NCBI GenBank assembly: GCA_905221605.1
Contig: CAJNDS010002533.1
Location: 132,001-196,000 of the forward strand
DNA from: Symbiodinium natans
Lineage: Eukaryota > Sar > Dinophyceae > Suessiales > Symbiodiniaceae
DNA: 64,000 bases
Direction: 5' to 3'
Made by a program: the position numbers and the translations under genes. This document shows, piece by piece, positions 22,082 through 32,825 of the stretch (positions are counted from its first letter, which is position 1; the number at the start of each line of letters is the position of its first letter). Below the pieces are notes generated by a model that searched no databases, had not been told where the DNA came from, and saw only the letters and a program-made list of their open reading frames with translations.

Positions 22082-22189
22082 AAAGGCTCCCCTTCATATG
22101 CTCCCAAGAAGGGCCCTTCTATTCCCTTAAGGATCTTTAGCCAGGGACCCCAAAACCCAAGGGTACAACGATAAGGGTCCAAGGTAGAA

Positions 22190-22355
22190 CCCCATGACTG
22201 AAACCCCAAACCCGGAACCCTAAACCCTAAAGCAGGGTCCAAGGTAGAACCCATGACTGAACCCCAAACCCGGAACCCCAAACCCTAAAGCAGGGACCAA
22301 GGCAGAACCCATGACTGAAACCCCAAACCCGGAACCCTAAACCCTAAACCAGGTT
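22190..22355. repeat. ~60-65 bp tandem repeat with CCCTAAA
   Basis: Three copies of AACCCATGACTGAA, CCCCAAACCCGGAACCC and AGCAGGG(T)CCAAGG in tandem. Confidence 0.75.
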
Positions 22356-23072
22356 TCAGGGTTCAGGATGCTGGGTTTTAGGCAGGGATTAGGTTTCGCG
22401 TGTACAACGTTCGGGATGCCAAAAGGGCGTAGGGTTCAGGGTTTTTGGATTTGGGATTTAGGATTTAGGGTTTAGGGTGTAGGGATTCGGGTTGGAGAGG
22501 TACATGGAATTAGGTTCGACAGCGTTTCGGAGGCTTGTCGGTCTTGCTTGCTGTTGAGCTTTCCGCTGAGGGTACAGGGGAGTTGCAAATGCATTGGTGC
22601 TCTGTCTTGGGCTGTTAGAGCTCAAGCCTACCTTCTATAACTAAAACACACACATATATATATATACACATATATATATATATGTATATGTATAGATCGA
22701 TAGATAGATAGATTAGGGGGGAGAACATATTTATGTGTATATACATATATTATATATACATAGAGAGTATTGAAATTTGTATTTGTATTTATATTGATAA
22801 TGCACATACATCTTAATATATACACACACTTTGGGGATGCGGGCAGAGGGCTATCCTCAGCCCTGCGACATCAGACCCTAAAACCCTAGAGTTCAAGCCT
22901 GGCCTGGCCCATGATGGTTTAGGGTTCTAAATGATGAGTTGTTAAGGGTTTGGGGTTTAGGGTTTAGGGTTTAAGGTAGGAAATCTACTGTATCATGAGT
23001 GAACACCCCCCGCCCCTCCCCCACGACGCACACGCATCCATACGAAAGGGCCCAACAAGTGTATAGAGGGAC

Positions 23073-23135
23073 CAGGTGGACGTGATGCGACTCAACTGGG
23101 TGCAGCACCCCGGCTTCATCTTCTCGTGTGCTGCC
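23073..23135 (-). CDS. Probable gene 1 exon, AAHEKMKPGCCTQLSRITST
   Basis: A 63 nt exon whose acceptor CCAG|G sits just beyond a CCCTAAACCTCT pyrimidine stretch. It completes the Arg codon left by the previous exon and ends near a GT donor. The plus strand is also open here (VDVMRLNWVQHPGF), but no plus-strand neighbours continue it. Confidence 0.42.
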
Positions 23136-23502
23136 CTGGCAGAGAGGTTTAGGGTTTAGGGCTTAGGGCTTAGGGTTTAGGGTTTAGGATTTAGGGTTTA
23201 GGGTTTAGGGCTGCAACGGTTTGAGCTTCAGGGTGCTGAGGGTATTTAGGATCTATAGCGCCTTTCCTTGCACGCTTTCTACAAGGAAGGGAACCCGTAA
23301 ACCCCTAAACCCCTAAAGCCCTAAACCCTATAAAACCTATATACCCTAAACCCTAAACCCAAACACTAACCCTTAAGCCCTAAACCCTAAACCCTATAAA
23401 ACCTAAACCCTAAAAACCCTAAACCCTAAACCCTAAGCCCTAAACCCTGAACCCTAAACCCTCAAAAACAAAAAAGGCCGCCTGCGCGCAGCCAGGAGCT
23501 GC

Positions 23503-23534
23503 CTCTTCGGCTTCGGACCGATGCAAGAGAGGTC
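23503..23534 (-). CDS. Probable gene 1 exon, DLSCIGPKPK
   Basis: A 32 nt exon between CAG|G and AGAG|GC, entering in phase 0 and leaving two bases (AG) that are completed to Arg by the exon at 23,073-23,135. The longest perfect TTTAGGG array in the window begins about 30 bp to its right, and CCCTAAA tracts lie to its left. Confidence 0.4.
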
Positions 23535-23562
23535 CTGCCATCTCTCCAAAAGGAAAGGTTCA

Positions 23563-23673
23563 GGGTTTAGGGTTTAGGGTTTAGGGTTTAGGGTTTAGGG
23601 TTTAGGGTTTAGGGTTTAGGGTTTAGGGTTTAGGGTTTAGGGTTTAGGGTTTAGGGTTTAGGGTTTAGGGTTT
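23563..23673 (+). repeat. Longest perfect TTTAGGG array
   Basis: About 15-16 perfect heptamers, next to a probable exon ending at 23,534. Confidence 0.95.
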
Positions 23674-23784
23674 CGGGTTTAGGGTTTATAGGGCTTAGGG
23701 CTTAGGGCTTAGGGTATGGGGTTTAGCTCTGGGGTTTGGGGGTTGGGGTATACTGTCTGTGATTTTTAGGTTGACTGCTTTTGG

Positions 23785-23949
23785 CCCCAAAGAAGCCCAA
23801 GGAATATACCCTAATTGATATATAGGGATGCTTAAACCCCAGACCCCAAACCCTAGACCGTAAACCCTAAACCGTAAACCCTAAACCCTAAACCCTAAAC
23901 CAATTTAAGGTCTCTGCCTTCATGAAGGGGTATCGGGCTCTTTGGGAAC
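23785..23949. repeat. HP-C element interrupted by CCCTAAA
   Basis: Left AAAGAAGCCCAAGGAATATA, right AAGGGGTATCGGGCTCTTTG, with about 70 bp of CCCTAAA and CCGTAAA variants between. Confidence 0.65.
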
Positions 23950-23965
23950 TGCCTGCGATGGTTCT

Positions 23966-24027
23966 ACTCGGAGGTTCATGGTACCTATTAACCACATATG
24001 GCTGCACTTATAACCCACTCATAAGAC
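23966..24027. repeat. HP-B left half cut by a TTTAGGG tract
   Basis: CGGAGGTTCATGGTACCTAT ... TTATAACCCACTCATAAG, then ACGGTTTAGGGCTTAGGG; the other half is absent. Confidence 0.68.
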
Positions 24028-24066
24028 GGTTTAGGGCTTAGGGTTTAGGGTTTAGGGTTTTAGGCT

Positions 24067-24164
24067 GGGATTTTCACCCTTCTACTAACAGTCCTTAATA
24101 GGGATCCTCATAGGGGGCGTTATGATCACTATTAAGGACAATTAGTATAAGGGGGAACATCCCA
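24067..24164. repeat. HP-A hairpin element
   Basis: GGATTTTCACCCTTCTACTA (degraded left) with AGTATAAGGGGGAACATCCC on the right. Confidence 0.7.
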
Positions 24165-24508
24165 AGTTTTAGGGCTTCACGTTGCCGACAGTAACCAACA
24201 AACAAGTATGAAAGCGATTATTCTGGTTGCACGGTTTACGACTTAGGGTTTAGGGTTTAGGGTTTAGGGTTGTATATACGAGACCAAAGAGTAACCTTGG
24301 AATGACAAGTGTATACATATATATATATATGTACATATACATATAACCAAGAATACTGACATGTTTGCCCTGGAACCCCGACGCTCTGAAAACAAATCCT
24401 AGCAGGAAGGGCTTAGGGTTTGGGATTCAAGGGTTTAGGCACTAAACCCTAAACCCTAAACCCTAAACCATGAGGGTTCAAGGCTGCCACACGGCTCTTG
24501 TCCAGGGC

Positions 24509-24538
24509 CTCATCATCTCGAAGCATAGAGGCCGCATC
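24509..24538 (-). CDS. Probable gene 1 exon, DAASMLRDDE
   Basis: A 30 nt, phase 0 to 0 exon between AAG|G and GAG|GC, GC-rich against an AT/repeat background, with CCCTAAA on its left. It continues the gene 1 frame. Confidence 0.42.
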
Positions 24539-24644
24539 CTTCCGATGATAAGTTGAGGGCTTTTGGTTCAGGGTTTTGTGTTTGGAGGTTTAGGGTTGAG
24601 GGTTTAGGGCTTTTGGTTCAGAGTCTTGTGTGTGGAGGTTCACC

Positions 24645-24740
24645 CAGCGGCTCCTACGTAGTGCCTTTGTGGCGTAGCATACTAGAATCACCGATAAGTA
24701 ACCCAAAATAGAAACTACATTGGAGCCTTTGGGTAGGAAT
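24645..24740. repeat. HP-I element
   Basis: GCTCCTACGTAGTGCCTTTG ... AACTACATTGGAGCCTTTGG; ends are reverse complements around GGCTCC / GGAGCC. Confidence 0.6.
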
Positions 24741-25504
24741 GAGGGGTAGGGGGCCAGGGTTTAGGGGTTTATGTTGACACGTGTTTTTTTGGAAGGCATT
24801 GAGCCAACAATCGCCCTTCGCCCAAAACCTAAACCCTAAACCCCTGAACCCTGAACCCTAAACCCTAAACCCTGCTGCCTATGGTGTAGAACATGGGCCC
24901 CTGAGGATTCCTGCGTCACCCCCAGACAGGCTAAGGGCCCGGTTTAGGGTTTAGGGGCTTCGAGGTTTAGGGTTTAGGGTTTAGGGTTCAGGGTTTGAAG
25001 CGTTGTTCAACCTGGAGATACCAGGGACCGTCTCGGGGAAGAGAGTGCTGTCAATGTCACTACTTTCTCCGGAATACAAGAGCAACTTTCAGTCATTGGC
25101 TCATATATCCAATATATATACATATATACACATATACACATATACATATATATATATATATATCCGTAGTCTATGGCAACTGTCGAAGCTTGTCACGGGT
25201 GGGCTATACGCAATTGGTATGATGGAACATAGCTGTTTAGATACCCGCTTTTCGGGTAGTATACCAGAACCCCCTACAACTGACCCAAAATGGAACTACA
25301 TCATGAAGCCAACAGGGTCGCCCTACAAGCCTAAGCCCTTTCCTCACCAGAACGAGCCCCAGCTCGGGTTGAGGGGTTAGGGCCAAGATCAACTTTCCTG
25401 AAACGATCAGCGACAGGCCTATAGACTGCTTCTACTAAGGAGTACACTACTTAAACTATGTACCACTTAGCCTGATTTAGGGCATCTTACTTAATCCTTT
25501 GGGA

Positions 25505-25600
25505 ACCCTAAACCCTAAACCCTAAACCCTAAACCCTAAACCCTAAACCCTAAACCCTAAACCCTAAACCCTAAACCCTAAACCCTAAACCCTAAACCCA
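25505..25600 (-). repeat. CCCTAAA array (13 units)
   Basis: Perfect heptamers immediately left of the probable exon at 25,642-25,686. Confidence 0.95.
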
Positions 25601-25641
25601 AACCTCTTAGTGCCTGTTCAACGCCAAGGGTTTCAGGTTGC

Positions 25642-25686
25642 CTCGTCACGCAGCCACGCTGGTCGAACAGCTTCTTGCGAGGGAGC
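25642..25686 (-). CDS. Probable gene 1 exon, APSQEAVRPAWLRDE
   Basis: A 45 nt open block, phase 0 to 0, between GAG|G and GAG|GC; it follows gene 1 exon 8 in frame. On the plus strand 13 CCCTAAA units lie to its left and a CAGGGTTTACGG remnant to its right. There is no paralogue in the window, so support comes from splice pattern, phase and codon texture. Confidence 0.45.
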
Positions 25687-25849
25687 CTCGGGGTTCAGGG
25701 TTTACGGCTAACCCTAAACCCTAAACCCTAAACCCCAAACCCTAAACCCAAAACCCGAAACCAGCACCCCTCGGGTCGGTGTGCAGTGGAGGGCGCTTCG
25801 GCCTGGACTTTGCCTGGCATACGTGCATGTACTCTACAGGGCTTGTTGT

Positions 25850-25930
25850 AAGGATCCATGCACCTACATAGGGCAAACTTGGTTCCTCTATAGCTTCAGG
25901 ACCCAAGTATATACTATGTGGGTACATGGA
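25850..25930. repeat. HP-E hairpin element
   Basis: AAGGATCCATGCACCTACAT pairs with ATGTGGGTACATGGA; AAACTTGG pairs with CCAAGTAT. Confidence 0.68.
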
Positions 25931-26009
25931 GCCATGAGGCTACACGAACGGTTGAGCGATGCAGGGACACGTGCATGGCGAGAACGAGATGCGTTTCTCG
26001 GGAATACTA

Positions 26010-26100
26010 GACCCAAGAGTAGCCGAGGAATAAACATGGGTACCCTTTCTAGGGAACCTAAACCCCATAAAAAAGGGAATAAGGCCTTAGTCTGGGGTCC
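26010..26100. repeat. HP-D hairpin element
   Basis: GACCCAAGAGTAGCCGAGGA ... AAGGCCTTAGTCTGGGGTCC. Confidence 0.65.
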
Positions 26101-26551
26101 GACTATGTTTAGACATCCACCTCCCGCTGCTTCCACCCGCAACCAAGCAGCACGTGGATCGCCATGAATTTCGGTGTTCTCAGGGGCGTTGTAAACCTCA
26201 GTCGCTGGACTCTGCGCAGGCTATTTTTTCTTCGGGTCCAGATAAGGCCATTTTGGTGAATACAGGAGCCCGACTGATCACATCATTTGCACTGTAATGT
26301 CTGTGTCTTGAGAATGCAAACTACACAAGAACTCTGTTCAAACAATAAAGGGCACTGCCTAAGTAGTTCTCCAAAATTTGGGGTCTCTTGGTGGGCCCCT
26401 TTAGCCTTTAGTAGAACACGGCACCCTTACAATAAGGAGCCCAAGAAGGACCCAAGTTTAGACCGCCTGAATCCCCAAACCCTATAACCCGATATGGGCA
26501 TTTCCCAGATTAGGGCTACCCCCAAAATACGATAATCCTCACTGTACGAAC

Positions 26552-26656
26552 TGTAAGGACCCATTATAATATGTATACTTGGGCCTAAAGCTACTATATA
26601 GCAACCCGCTAAGGCCCACCCTAAACCCTAAACCCTAAACCCTTTAATGCATGGAT
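26552..26656. repeat. HP-E element interrupted by CCCTAAA
   Basis: AATATGTATACTTGGGCCTA and AAGCTACTATATAG as in the intact copy at 51,998; after AAGGCCCA a CCCTAAA run replaces the mirrored arm, then ATGCATGGATCCTTTGGG closes it. Confidence 0.66.
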
Positions 26657-26904
26657 CCTTTGGGGAGCCCCAATATCGGAAAACCCAATACTACCTTGGG
26701 GGTCCAGGGAGGGTGCGTGGGCTGCTAGTTTAGGCTTTACGAGTTTGGGGTTTAGGGCTTTAAAACCCTAAACCCTAAACCCTAAACCCTAAGGGGATTC
26801 TTGGGGACTTCTTGGTTTTTGGGGGGGGCTTCCTTTTGCTGTGGCTTCTTCACACCTTCAGCGCATCGGATCCTTTGGAAGATCTGCGGTTGCGCAGGCA
26901 TATC

Positions 26905-27078
26905 ATGGGTTTCCCTACTACCCGCCCCCCGCCCCTCTCAGGGTTTAGGGTTTAGGGTTTAGGGTTTAGAGTTTAGGGCTAGCCCCCCTAGGTCCCCCTT
27001 AAGTTCCCTTAAGTAGGCTGAATTATCCCTAAATGGAGGGGGAGCAGTGCAGAGGGGGGTAGTAGGGGAATCTATGGG
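26905..27078. repeat. HP-F element interrupted by TTTAGGG
   Basis: Left GGGTTTCCCTACTACC, right GGGGGGTAGTAGGGGAATC, inner CTAGGTCCCCCTTAAG. A TTTAGGG tract (about 26,938-26,976) splits the left arm. Confidence 0.72.
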
Positions 27079-27098
27079 TTGAGGGCTTTGAAATCCTC

Positions 27099-27289
27099 TA
27101 CTTGGAGGTACATGGTACGTATTAACAACCCTATTATAACCGTTTCGGGTTTAGGGTTTAGGGTTTTAGGGTTTTAGGGTTTAGGGTTTATAGGGTTTTA
27201 GGTTTAGGGTTTCAGGGCACTTAAGCGCCTTGTAAGTGGGTTGGAAGTACAGTTATTGCTGGGTTAGAAGTACCAGGAACCTCCAAGCA
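27099..27289. repeat. HP-B element interrupted by TTTAGGG
   Basis: TACTTGGAGGTACATGGTAC and CAGGAACCTCCAAGCA ends are intact; about 75 bp of TTTAGGG variants (27,145-27,218) sit in the left arm. Confidence 0.76.
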
Positions 27290-27319
27290 AGGACAACCCA
27301 AGCACTAGAATGTATAGAA

Positions 27320-27390
27320 ACAAAAATAATGTAGATATATATATATACATCCATATATATATATACACACATATATATATATACACATAT
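27320..27390. repeat. TA/CA microsatellite
   Basis: TATATATACATCC, TATATACACACA and related runs next to gene 1 exon 8. Confidence 0.85.
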
Positions 27391-27449
27391 TGCAAACTGA
27401 CTGCCTGAAGCGCGTTCCGCAGACCTCTTTCAGTAGCTTGAAGAGCCGC

Positions 27450-27501
27450 CTGCGAGAGCCTAACCGCAAAGCAAGGCTTTCGCATCAGCTCGGAGATCGC
27501 C
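27450..27501 (-). CDS. Gene 1 exon 8
   Basis: A 52 nt exon between AAG|G and CAG|GC. After the split Arg it reads AISELMRKPCFAVRLSQ and ends in phase 0. The LMRKPxCF core is shared with gene 2 exon 8, although the two exons differ in length by 11 nt and in entry phase, each consistent with its own exon 7. An AT microsatellite lies to its left and a CCCTAAA tract to its right, the opposite of the usual arrangement. Confidence 0.52.
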
Positions 27502-28511
27502 CTTTGGGCGCGCGAGCTTGCCCCAAGCCCCTAAACCCTAAACCCTAAACCCTAAACCCTGAACCCTGAACCCTAAACCCTAAACCCTAACGGGTTTGCG
27601 GTTACAAGGTTTCAATAACCCGTAAATCCCGGAAAATGCATGACAACTCCTTGAATCATATTAAGGTTCCCTGGACAACTTCAGGTGTCTTCCTGACTTA
27701 AGGGTAGGTTGTCCAGTAACCTAGGATGAAAAAGGGTGCCCTTTTTTGCTTAAAGGGGTTGAAAAGGGTTTCGGGAACCTTTGCGACGTATACCCTGAAT
27801 CCATGCAAATCTGAACAAGAAGACCAGCACGAAGGCCCAAACCCGAAACGCTAAACTGGAAACCCTAGATCCTCTCAGAGTCTGGGTTGAGTTTAGCTGC
27901 AGACCCATGGTACTCTAACACAAGTAAACCCCAACCGCCTTGGGACTTACGGCTTAGGGGGTTGAGGGCTTGTGGGGTTCAGGGTTTAGGGGTAGTGCAC
28001 GGTTCAGTGGAACCCAGATTCCTGATGCCCGCAACCCAAAACCCCCAAACGCCACAATATGGCTCTGAGTGGACTTATATACATCGGCGAGGTTTGGGTT
28101 GTAGGGTAGCACTCTCGCCAGTCGCTAACCCATCAGAATCCCATGAGTTGACTGGTAGCAGCAACCTACAGAAATTTTAGGGGATAGGATTAGGGGGACC
28201 CTTGGGGATACAGACCCTCTGCATAAGGTCCCTGTTTAAGAGATCCAGAAGAGGGTTAAGAAGGGGTTCCCTTCTAAGGGTCCCCCTTATCCTACCTAGG
28301 AAATGTAGCCTTAATGGGCAGTAACTTAAGCTTTCCAGGCCGGCTTGAGGCAACGGGCCGTGCAAAGCGTTGTGGAGCGCAACTGTGGCGCTGACATCGT
28401 ACACCCGGGGGAACACAATCAGAACCGTAAACCCTAAACCCTAAATTTAAACCGTAAACCCCAAACCCTGAACCCTTATTAAGCACCTCTTGCGACACGG
28501 AGCCTTATTTA

Positions 28512-28607
28512 TAGGGTTCTTAAGGGAGGGCTTCCTGGGGGGTAGGTACCTGGGGAAGTTTGGGTTCTATACCTCCTTAAGCCCCCCTCCCTTAAGAACC
28601 CCATAAC
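28512..28607. repeat. HP-G palindromic element
   Basis: GGGTTCTTAAGGGAGGGCTT pairs with AAGCCCCCCTCCCTTAAGAA; second copy at 3,357. Confidence 0.76.
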
Positions 28608-29128
28608 TTGTAGGGCACCCATTCAGGGCTTAATGAAGCCCGCCTGAAGAAACTCCAAACCTACTGTCTTTTGGTAGGTTGCTACTATGAAAGCCCCTAT
28701 AAGAGTCTTTCGCAACCAACAGAACGCTGGTTTTGGAAACCCTAAATTCCAAATAATGTCCAGGATTTGGCTGCTCCTATTTCATTCGAGCGTGTAGGGC
28801 TTAGGGATCAGGGTGTCGGGCACTGAAGTCTATACTACTTACACAGGATAGAGGCCCTAAACCCTAAACCCTAAACCCTAAACCCTATGCTTGGTAGTCC
28901 TTCAGGCTCCCGCATTGTGGATGAAAGCTGGGCTTAGGATTTACTGTGCAGCACATATCGAAACTTCCCCAAACTCTACCTGCTTAGCGGTTCCTTACCA
29001 TTAGATTTCCTTAAAAATCCCCGGTAGGTTGTTTGGGCTACAGGATAACAATCTTTTTTTTGATAGGAACCCCGAACTGCCGGAAACCACGCCCTCGGGG
29101 ATACACGCTGACAGGATGAATTAGGTTT

Positions 29129-29292
29129 CATGGGCTCCCCGACTACCCCCCTCTATACTACCCCCCCCTAGGTCTCTCCCTTAAAGAACCTTAGCTAGGC
29201 TTCATTATCTTCTTAAAGAGTAACCCTGAACACTGAGCCCTAAACCCTAAACCCTATGGAGGGGGTAGTAGGGGAACCCCATGAAACCAGGC
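29129..29292. repeat. HP-F element interrupted by CCCTAAA
   Basis: CATGGGCTCCCCGACTACCC pairs with GGGTAGTAGGGGAACCCCAT; a CCCTAAA run lies just before the right end. Confidence 0.7.
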
Positions 29293-29359
29293 TGGGGCCT
29301 CAGGTGGGACCCCATGGTCGGCTCCCGAGGATGTTCTTATCCCATTCGGGCCTCCCTCT

Positions 29360-29512
29360 CCCATACTGCGACCCAAAACCCTAAACCCTAAACCCTAAAC
29401 CCTACACCCTAACCCTAAACCCTAAGCCCTAGCCTAAACCCTAATCCTAAACCCTAAACCCTAAACCCTATACCCTAAACCCTAAACCCTAAACCCTAAA
29501 CCCTAAACCCTG
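29360..29512 (-). repeat. CCCTAAA tract
   Basis: About 150 bp of CCCTAAA with CCCTAA, CCCTAAG and CCCTATA variants, left of gene 1 exon 7. Confidence 0.9.
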
Positions 29513-29567
29513 AACGGGTGGCGGGGCGGCCCAGGTGGCCACCCTAGCATCAGGGAAGCAGCCTCAC

Positions 29568-29589
29568 CGTGTGGGTTGCTTCAAATCAC
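29568..29589 (-). CDS. Gene 1 exon 7 (short or degenerate)
   Basis: Starts CAG|GT like gene 2 exon 7 and reads GDLKQPT plus two bases to a canonical GTGAGG donor; that end phase fits exon 8 (CG plus G gives Arg). If read on instead, the next codon pair is CGG TGA, a stop. Further sequence similar to gene 2 (GGCCACCTGGGC) lies about 45 bp beyond but in another frame. So the exon has been shortened by a new GT donor, or gene 1 is truncated here. Confidence 0.45.
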
Positions 29590-29829
29590 CTGGGTTGCAG
29601 CGGGGGAACGGCCTGGGAGGTCGGGTTTAGGGTTTAGGGTTTAGGGTTTAGGGTTTAGGGTTTAGGGTTTAGGGTTTAGGGTTTTGACGGAGCCCTAGAC
29701 ACTAACCTCGAAATTCAAATGGAGGGGCCAGTACGAACCTATCGTTCTAAGGGACTCATAGCCGAAGCTAGGATACTTCTAACCCAATCCAAGGCCCTAA
29801 TGTATTTCCACGGATAACTCGGGAGCCCC

Positions 29830-29985
29830 TCCTTGTCCATACTCCCCTTGGAACCTTAATTAAAATAAACATCTTAAATATCCTCTTGGGTCTTACATAA
29901 ACAAAAAATAATTCCCAAGGGGGACCTTAAATATCCTCTTGGGTTTTATACAAACAAAAACAACAAATAATTCCCAAGGCGGATA
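29830..29985. repeat. HP-M dispersed repeat, internally duplicated
   Basis: CCTCTTGGGTCTTACATAAA and CCTCTTGGGTTTTATACAAA with TAATTCCCAAGG; a single-unit copy is at 41,565-41,672, in the equivalent intron neighbourhood of gene 2. Confidence 0.65.
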
Positions 29986-30141
29986 TAGTTGTAGCTGCGT
30001 GAAAGGGGTGGCACTGAAATTTTAAGGCTTGGTCGACTCAGAGAAGGGGTCTGAGAGTCGCCTCCTCAAGCCACAAAAGTGTAGAGTTGGGTTTAGGGTT
30101 TGGGGTTTAGGGTTTGGGGTTTAGGGTTTAGGCGTTGAGGT

Positions 30142-30240
30142 TGGGATGTTCCCCCTTTTCTATCAGTCCTTACTAGGGATTCTATTAGGGGGTACAAAAA
30201 TCCTTAATAAGGACTGCTAGACAAAGGGGGAGCATCCCAA
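30142..30240. repeat. HP-A hairpin element
   Basis: TTGGGATGTTCCCCCTTTTC pairs with AAAGGGGGAGCATCCCAA. Confidence 0.82.
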
Positions 30241-30393
30241 GTTTGAGGTTTCAAGACGAGCAACAAGAGAAGATGGTAAGAAGCAAAAGTGAAAAACATG
30301 CCACCAGATGAACTCAAGTAATGCAATGTAAGAAAAGACAAGACACAAACACAAAGTAAAGCAGTGACGTGATATGCAACCATGCTAACAAAA

Positions 30394-30436
30394 TACAGTT
30401 ATAACTGGTTTATAAGCACCATGAACCTCCAAGTAG
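30394..30436. repeat. HP-B right half
   Basis: ACAGTTATAACTGGTTTATA then GCACCATGAACCTCCAAGTA. Confidence 0.65.
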
Positions 30437-30858
30437 ACCCTACCCTCAACCCTAAACCCTCCAGTCGGGCATACAAGCCCTCCAGAGTCACCCGAAGACA
30501 AGACTTGTAATCCCCAGGCCCCGACAACCTACTACTACGTAGCCGTTTACCCTAAAACCCAAGAGCCCAAGCACCAAACCACAAACCCCAAACCTCAAAC
30601 CCCAAACCCTAAACCCCAAACCCAAAAACCGAAGCCCTAAACCCCAAAACCCAAAACCCTAAACCCCAAACCCTAAACAACAAATCCCAATCCCTAAACC
30701 CTGAACCCTGAACCCTGAACCCTAAACCCCAAACCCTAAACCCCAAACCCCAAACCCAAAACCCCAAACCCAAAACCCCAAACCCTAAACCCCAAATCCT
30801 AAACCCTAAAACCCCCGTCTCAAATCAGCACTAAACGAAACCGGCGGGGTCGCAAAGC

Positions 30859-30889
30859 CCTGGCAGCGCCCGGCGCGGCGCTGTTGGGC
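30859..30889 (-). CDS. Gene 1 exon 6
   Basis: A 31 nt exon reading AQQRRAGRCQ plus one base, between CAG|G and G|GC. It has the same length, phase and core peptide as gene 2 exon 6. It sits between a long degenerate CCCTAAA/CCCAAA tract (30.56-30.81 kb) and a TTTAGGG tract (30.906 kb onwards). Confidence 0.65.
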
Positions 30890-31009
30890 CTGGAGACCCA
30901 AAGAGTAGGGTTTAGGGTTTAGGGTTCAGGGTTCAGGGTTCAGGGTTCAGGGTTTAGGGTTTAGGGTTTAGTGTTTAGGGTTCAGGCTTTAATTAGGGTT
31001 TGTTGTCTA

Positions 31010-31098
31010 CACCTGAAATCATACCAAGGATCCTTATATGAATTAAGATCTCTTCCTAAGTGTAATTTAAGAAGTACTAAGCTCCTTGGGTAGAAGGG
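31010..31098. repeat. HP-C degraded element
   Basis: AAGGATCCTTATATGAATTA and GCTCCTTGGGT at the right; left end missing. Confidence 0.42.
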
Positions 31099-31109
31099 GA
31101 GTTCCCAGG

Positions 31110-31750
31110 CCTTTCGAGGTCTCGGATTTAGGGTGTAGGGTTTAGGGTCTTGTGGTCTTAGGGTTTGAGGTTTTGGGGTTTCAGAATGTTAGGGTTTGGG
31201 GTTTCCTGGTCATGCTTTGCGGGATTGGGGTTTTAGGGATTAGGGCTTTAGGGTCTAAGGATTTCAGGGTGTTAGGGTTGCAAAGCTTTAGGGTTGTAGA
31301 GTTTTAGGGGTAGAGAGTTTTGGGGTTTCAGAGTTTTAGGAGTGTAGGGTTCCGGGTTTGGCTTGAGGGCTTGGGGTGTTCGGGAGGTTAAGGGTTTGAG
31401 GGTTGAGGGTCTAGCGTTTTCAGGAATATTTAAAGTTAAAGGTTTAGGGGTTTTAGGGTTTTAGGATTGAGGGTTTTGCGACTTTGGGTCTAATTAAAGA
31501 TTCGCGTTTTGGGACAGACGGGTTTGGGGTTGAGGGCTTTTAGGGTTTTAGTGTTTCAGGGGTTTTTTAAGGCTTTAGAGTTTAAGCATGTTAGGACTAC
31601 GAGTTGGGAGTGAAAGGTTCCGGCTTAGGGATTATGGTTATGGGTTTAGGTTTAGGGTTAGGGTTTAGGGCTTTGGGTTCAGGGATTAGGGTTTGCGGTT
31701 TAGGGTTTAGGCTTAGGGTTTAGGGTTTTGGGATTAGGGTTTGGGCTGGA
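31110..31750 (+). repeat. Long degenerate G-rich telomere-like region
   Basis: About 640 bp of decayed GGGTTT(A/T)GGG-like units with TTTCAGGG and TTTTAGGG, ending in clearer TTTAGGG near 31,640-31,740. It looks like an old expanded tract. Confidence 0.75.
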
Positions 31751-32107
31751 GGGCCTAGGATGCCCAACCCTGGAGACGCCCTCACCCCTGCAGGCAGTGC
31801 CAGAAACAGGGCAGAACCGGAGCGCCCGCAAGGCGCCTCTGCGCGCGTTCGAGAGTTCGGAATAAAATCCCAGCTTTCGCGCATTCAAGAGTTCGGAATG
31901 AACATCCCAGCCGGGATGTATCGGGCAGAAGCGCACGCACTTCTGCACCCGCACAAGAGTAGAGCAAAACTCAGCAAAAAAACGGCCCGCGAGAGCCGCG
32001 TGCGGCACTAGCACAAGAGATCGATCGCATCGTCTCAAGAGATCGATCGCATCGTCTCTTCACTGACACGTTAACCCTGAACCCTAAACCCGAAAGGCTA
32101 AAGAAGG

Positions 32108-32215
32108 GGTACCCAAAGACTCCAATATCCCTTAATTAAAGAATATACCTTAGATTAGAGTAGGATCCCTAAATCATTCCTTAATTAAGGGATATTGGAG
32201 TCTGTGGGTATGCCT
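32108..32215. repeat. HP-C hairpin element
   Basis: ACCCAAAGACTCCAATATCC pairs with GGATATTGGAGTCTGTGGGT; CTTAATTAA arms are near perfect. Confidence 0.78.
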
Positions 32216-32434
32216 TGCAGGCTCATGCTCTATATCCCTTTGACTGGCAAGATGTAGCGCCTGAAGAGACCAAGCTGGGAATCGCGGGGCCGGCGGACTC
32301 TCCCCAACAGGCTTCTAAACTAAACCCTAAACCCTAAACCCTAAACCCTAAACTCTAACCCCTAAACCCTAAACCCCAAACCCCAAACCGCAACAGACCT
32401 GTAAAAGAAAACCTCTTGGAGTCTCCTGTGACAA

Positions 32435-32463
32435 GCGGGTTAGTACCATGAACCTCCAAGTAG
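32435..32463. repeat. HP-B terminal fragment
   Basis: GGGTTAGTACCATGAACCTC then CAAGTAGA only. Confidence 0.55.
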
Positions 32464-32579
32464 ACCCCTAAACCCTTAGCCCTAAGCCCTACAGCCTAAA
32501 CCCTAAACCCTAAACCCTAAACCCTAAACCCTAAACCCTAAACCCTAGTAGAGACCCCTGTGAACTGTAAGGCAGCCGC

Positions 32580-32624
32580 TTCCAAGAATGCCTGGCGCGC
32601 TGCCATGGCGTAGGACATCGCTTC
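32580..32624 (-). CDS. Gene 1 exon 5
   Basis: A 45 nt, phase 0 to 0 exon reading EAMSYAMAARQAFLE, bounded by AAG|G and GAA|GC. It matches gene 2 exon 5 at all but one residue. CCCTAAA lies to its left and a TTTAGGG-loaded HP-F element to its right. Confidence 0.74.
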
Positions 32625-32647
32625 CTTGCAGGTCATTCGGCAGTTCG

Positions 32648-32825
32648 TGGGTTTCCCTACTACCCCACTCTTAAGGTTTAGGGTTTAGGGTTTAGGCTTT
32701 AGGGTTTAGGGTTTAGGGTTTAGGGGTTAGGGTTTAGGGCTACTCCCCCTAGGTCCCCCCCTTAAATAGCCTTAATCAGGCTTAATGATCCCTAAATAGC
32801 CTTAGATACGGGAACCCATGAGCCT
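32648..32825. repeat. HP-F element interrupted by TTTAGGG
   Basis: GTGGGTTTCCCTACTACCCC at left, CTCCCCCTAGGTCCCCCC inside, GGGAACCCATGAG at right; 32,669-32,742 is TTTAGGG. Confidence 0.68.

Noticed and set aside
23073-23143. Plus-strand exon VDVMRLNWVQHPGF ending AG|GTTTAGGG
   Set aside because: It looks attractive, but no plus-strand neighbour continues it, and the minus-strand reading fits splice pattern and phase with the adjacent exon.
31700-32038. Minus ORF of 112 codons between gene 1 exons 5 and 6
   Set aside because: No counterpart in the matching gene 2 intron and it runs into telomere-like repeats.
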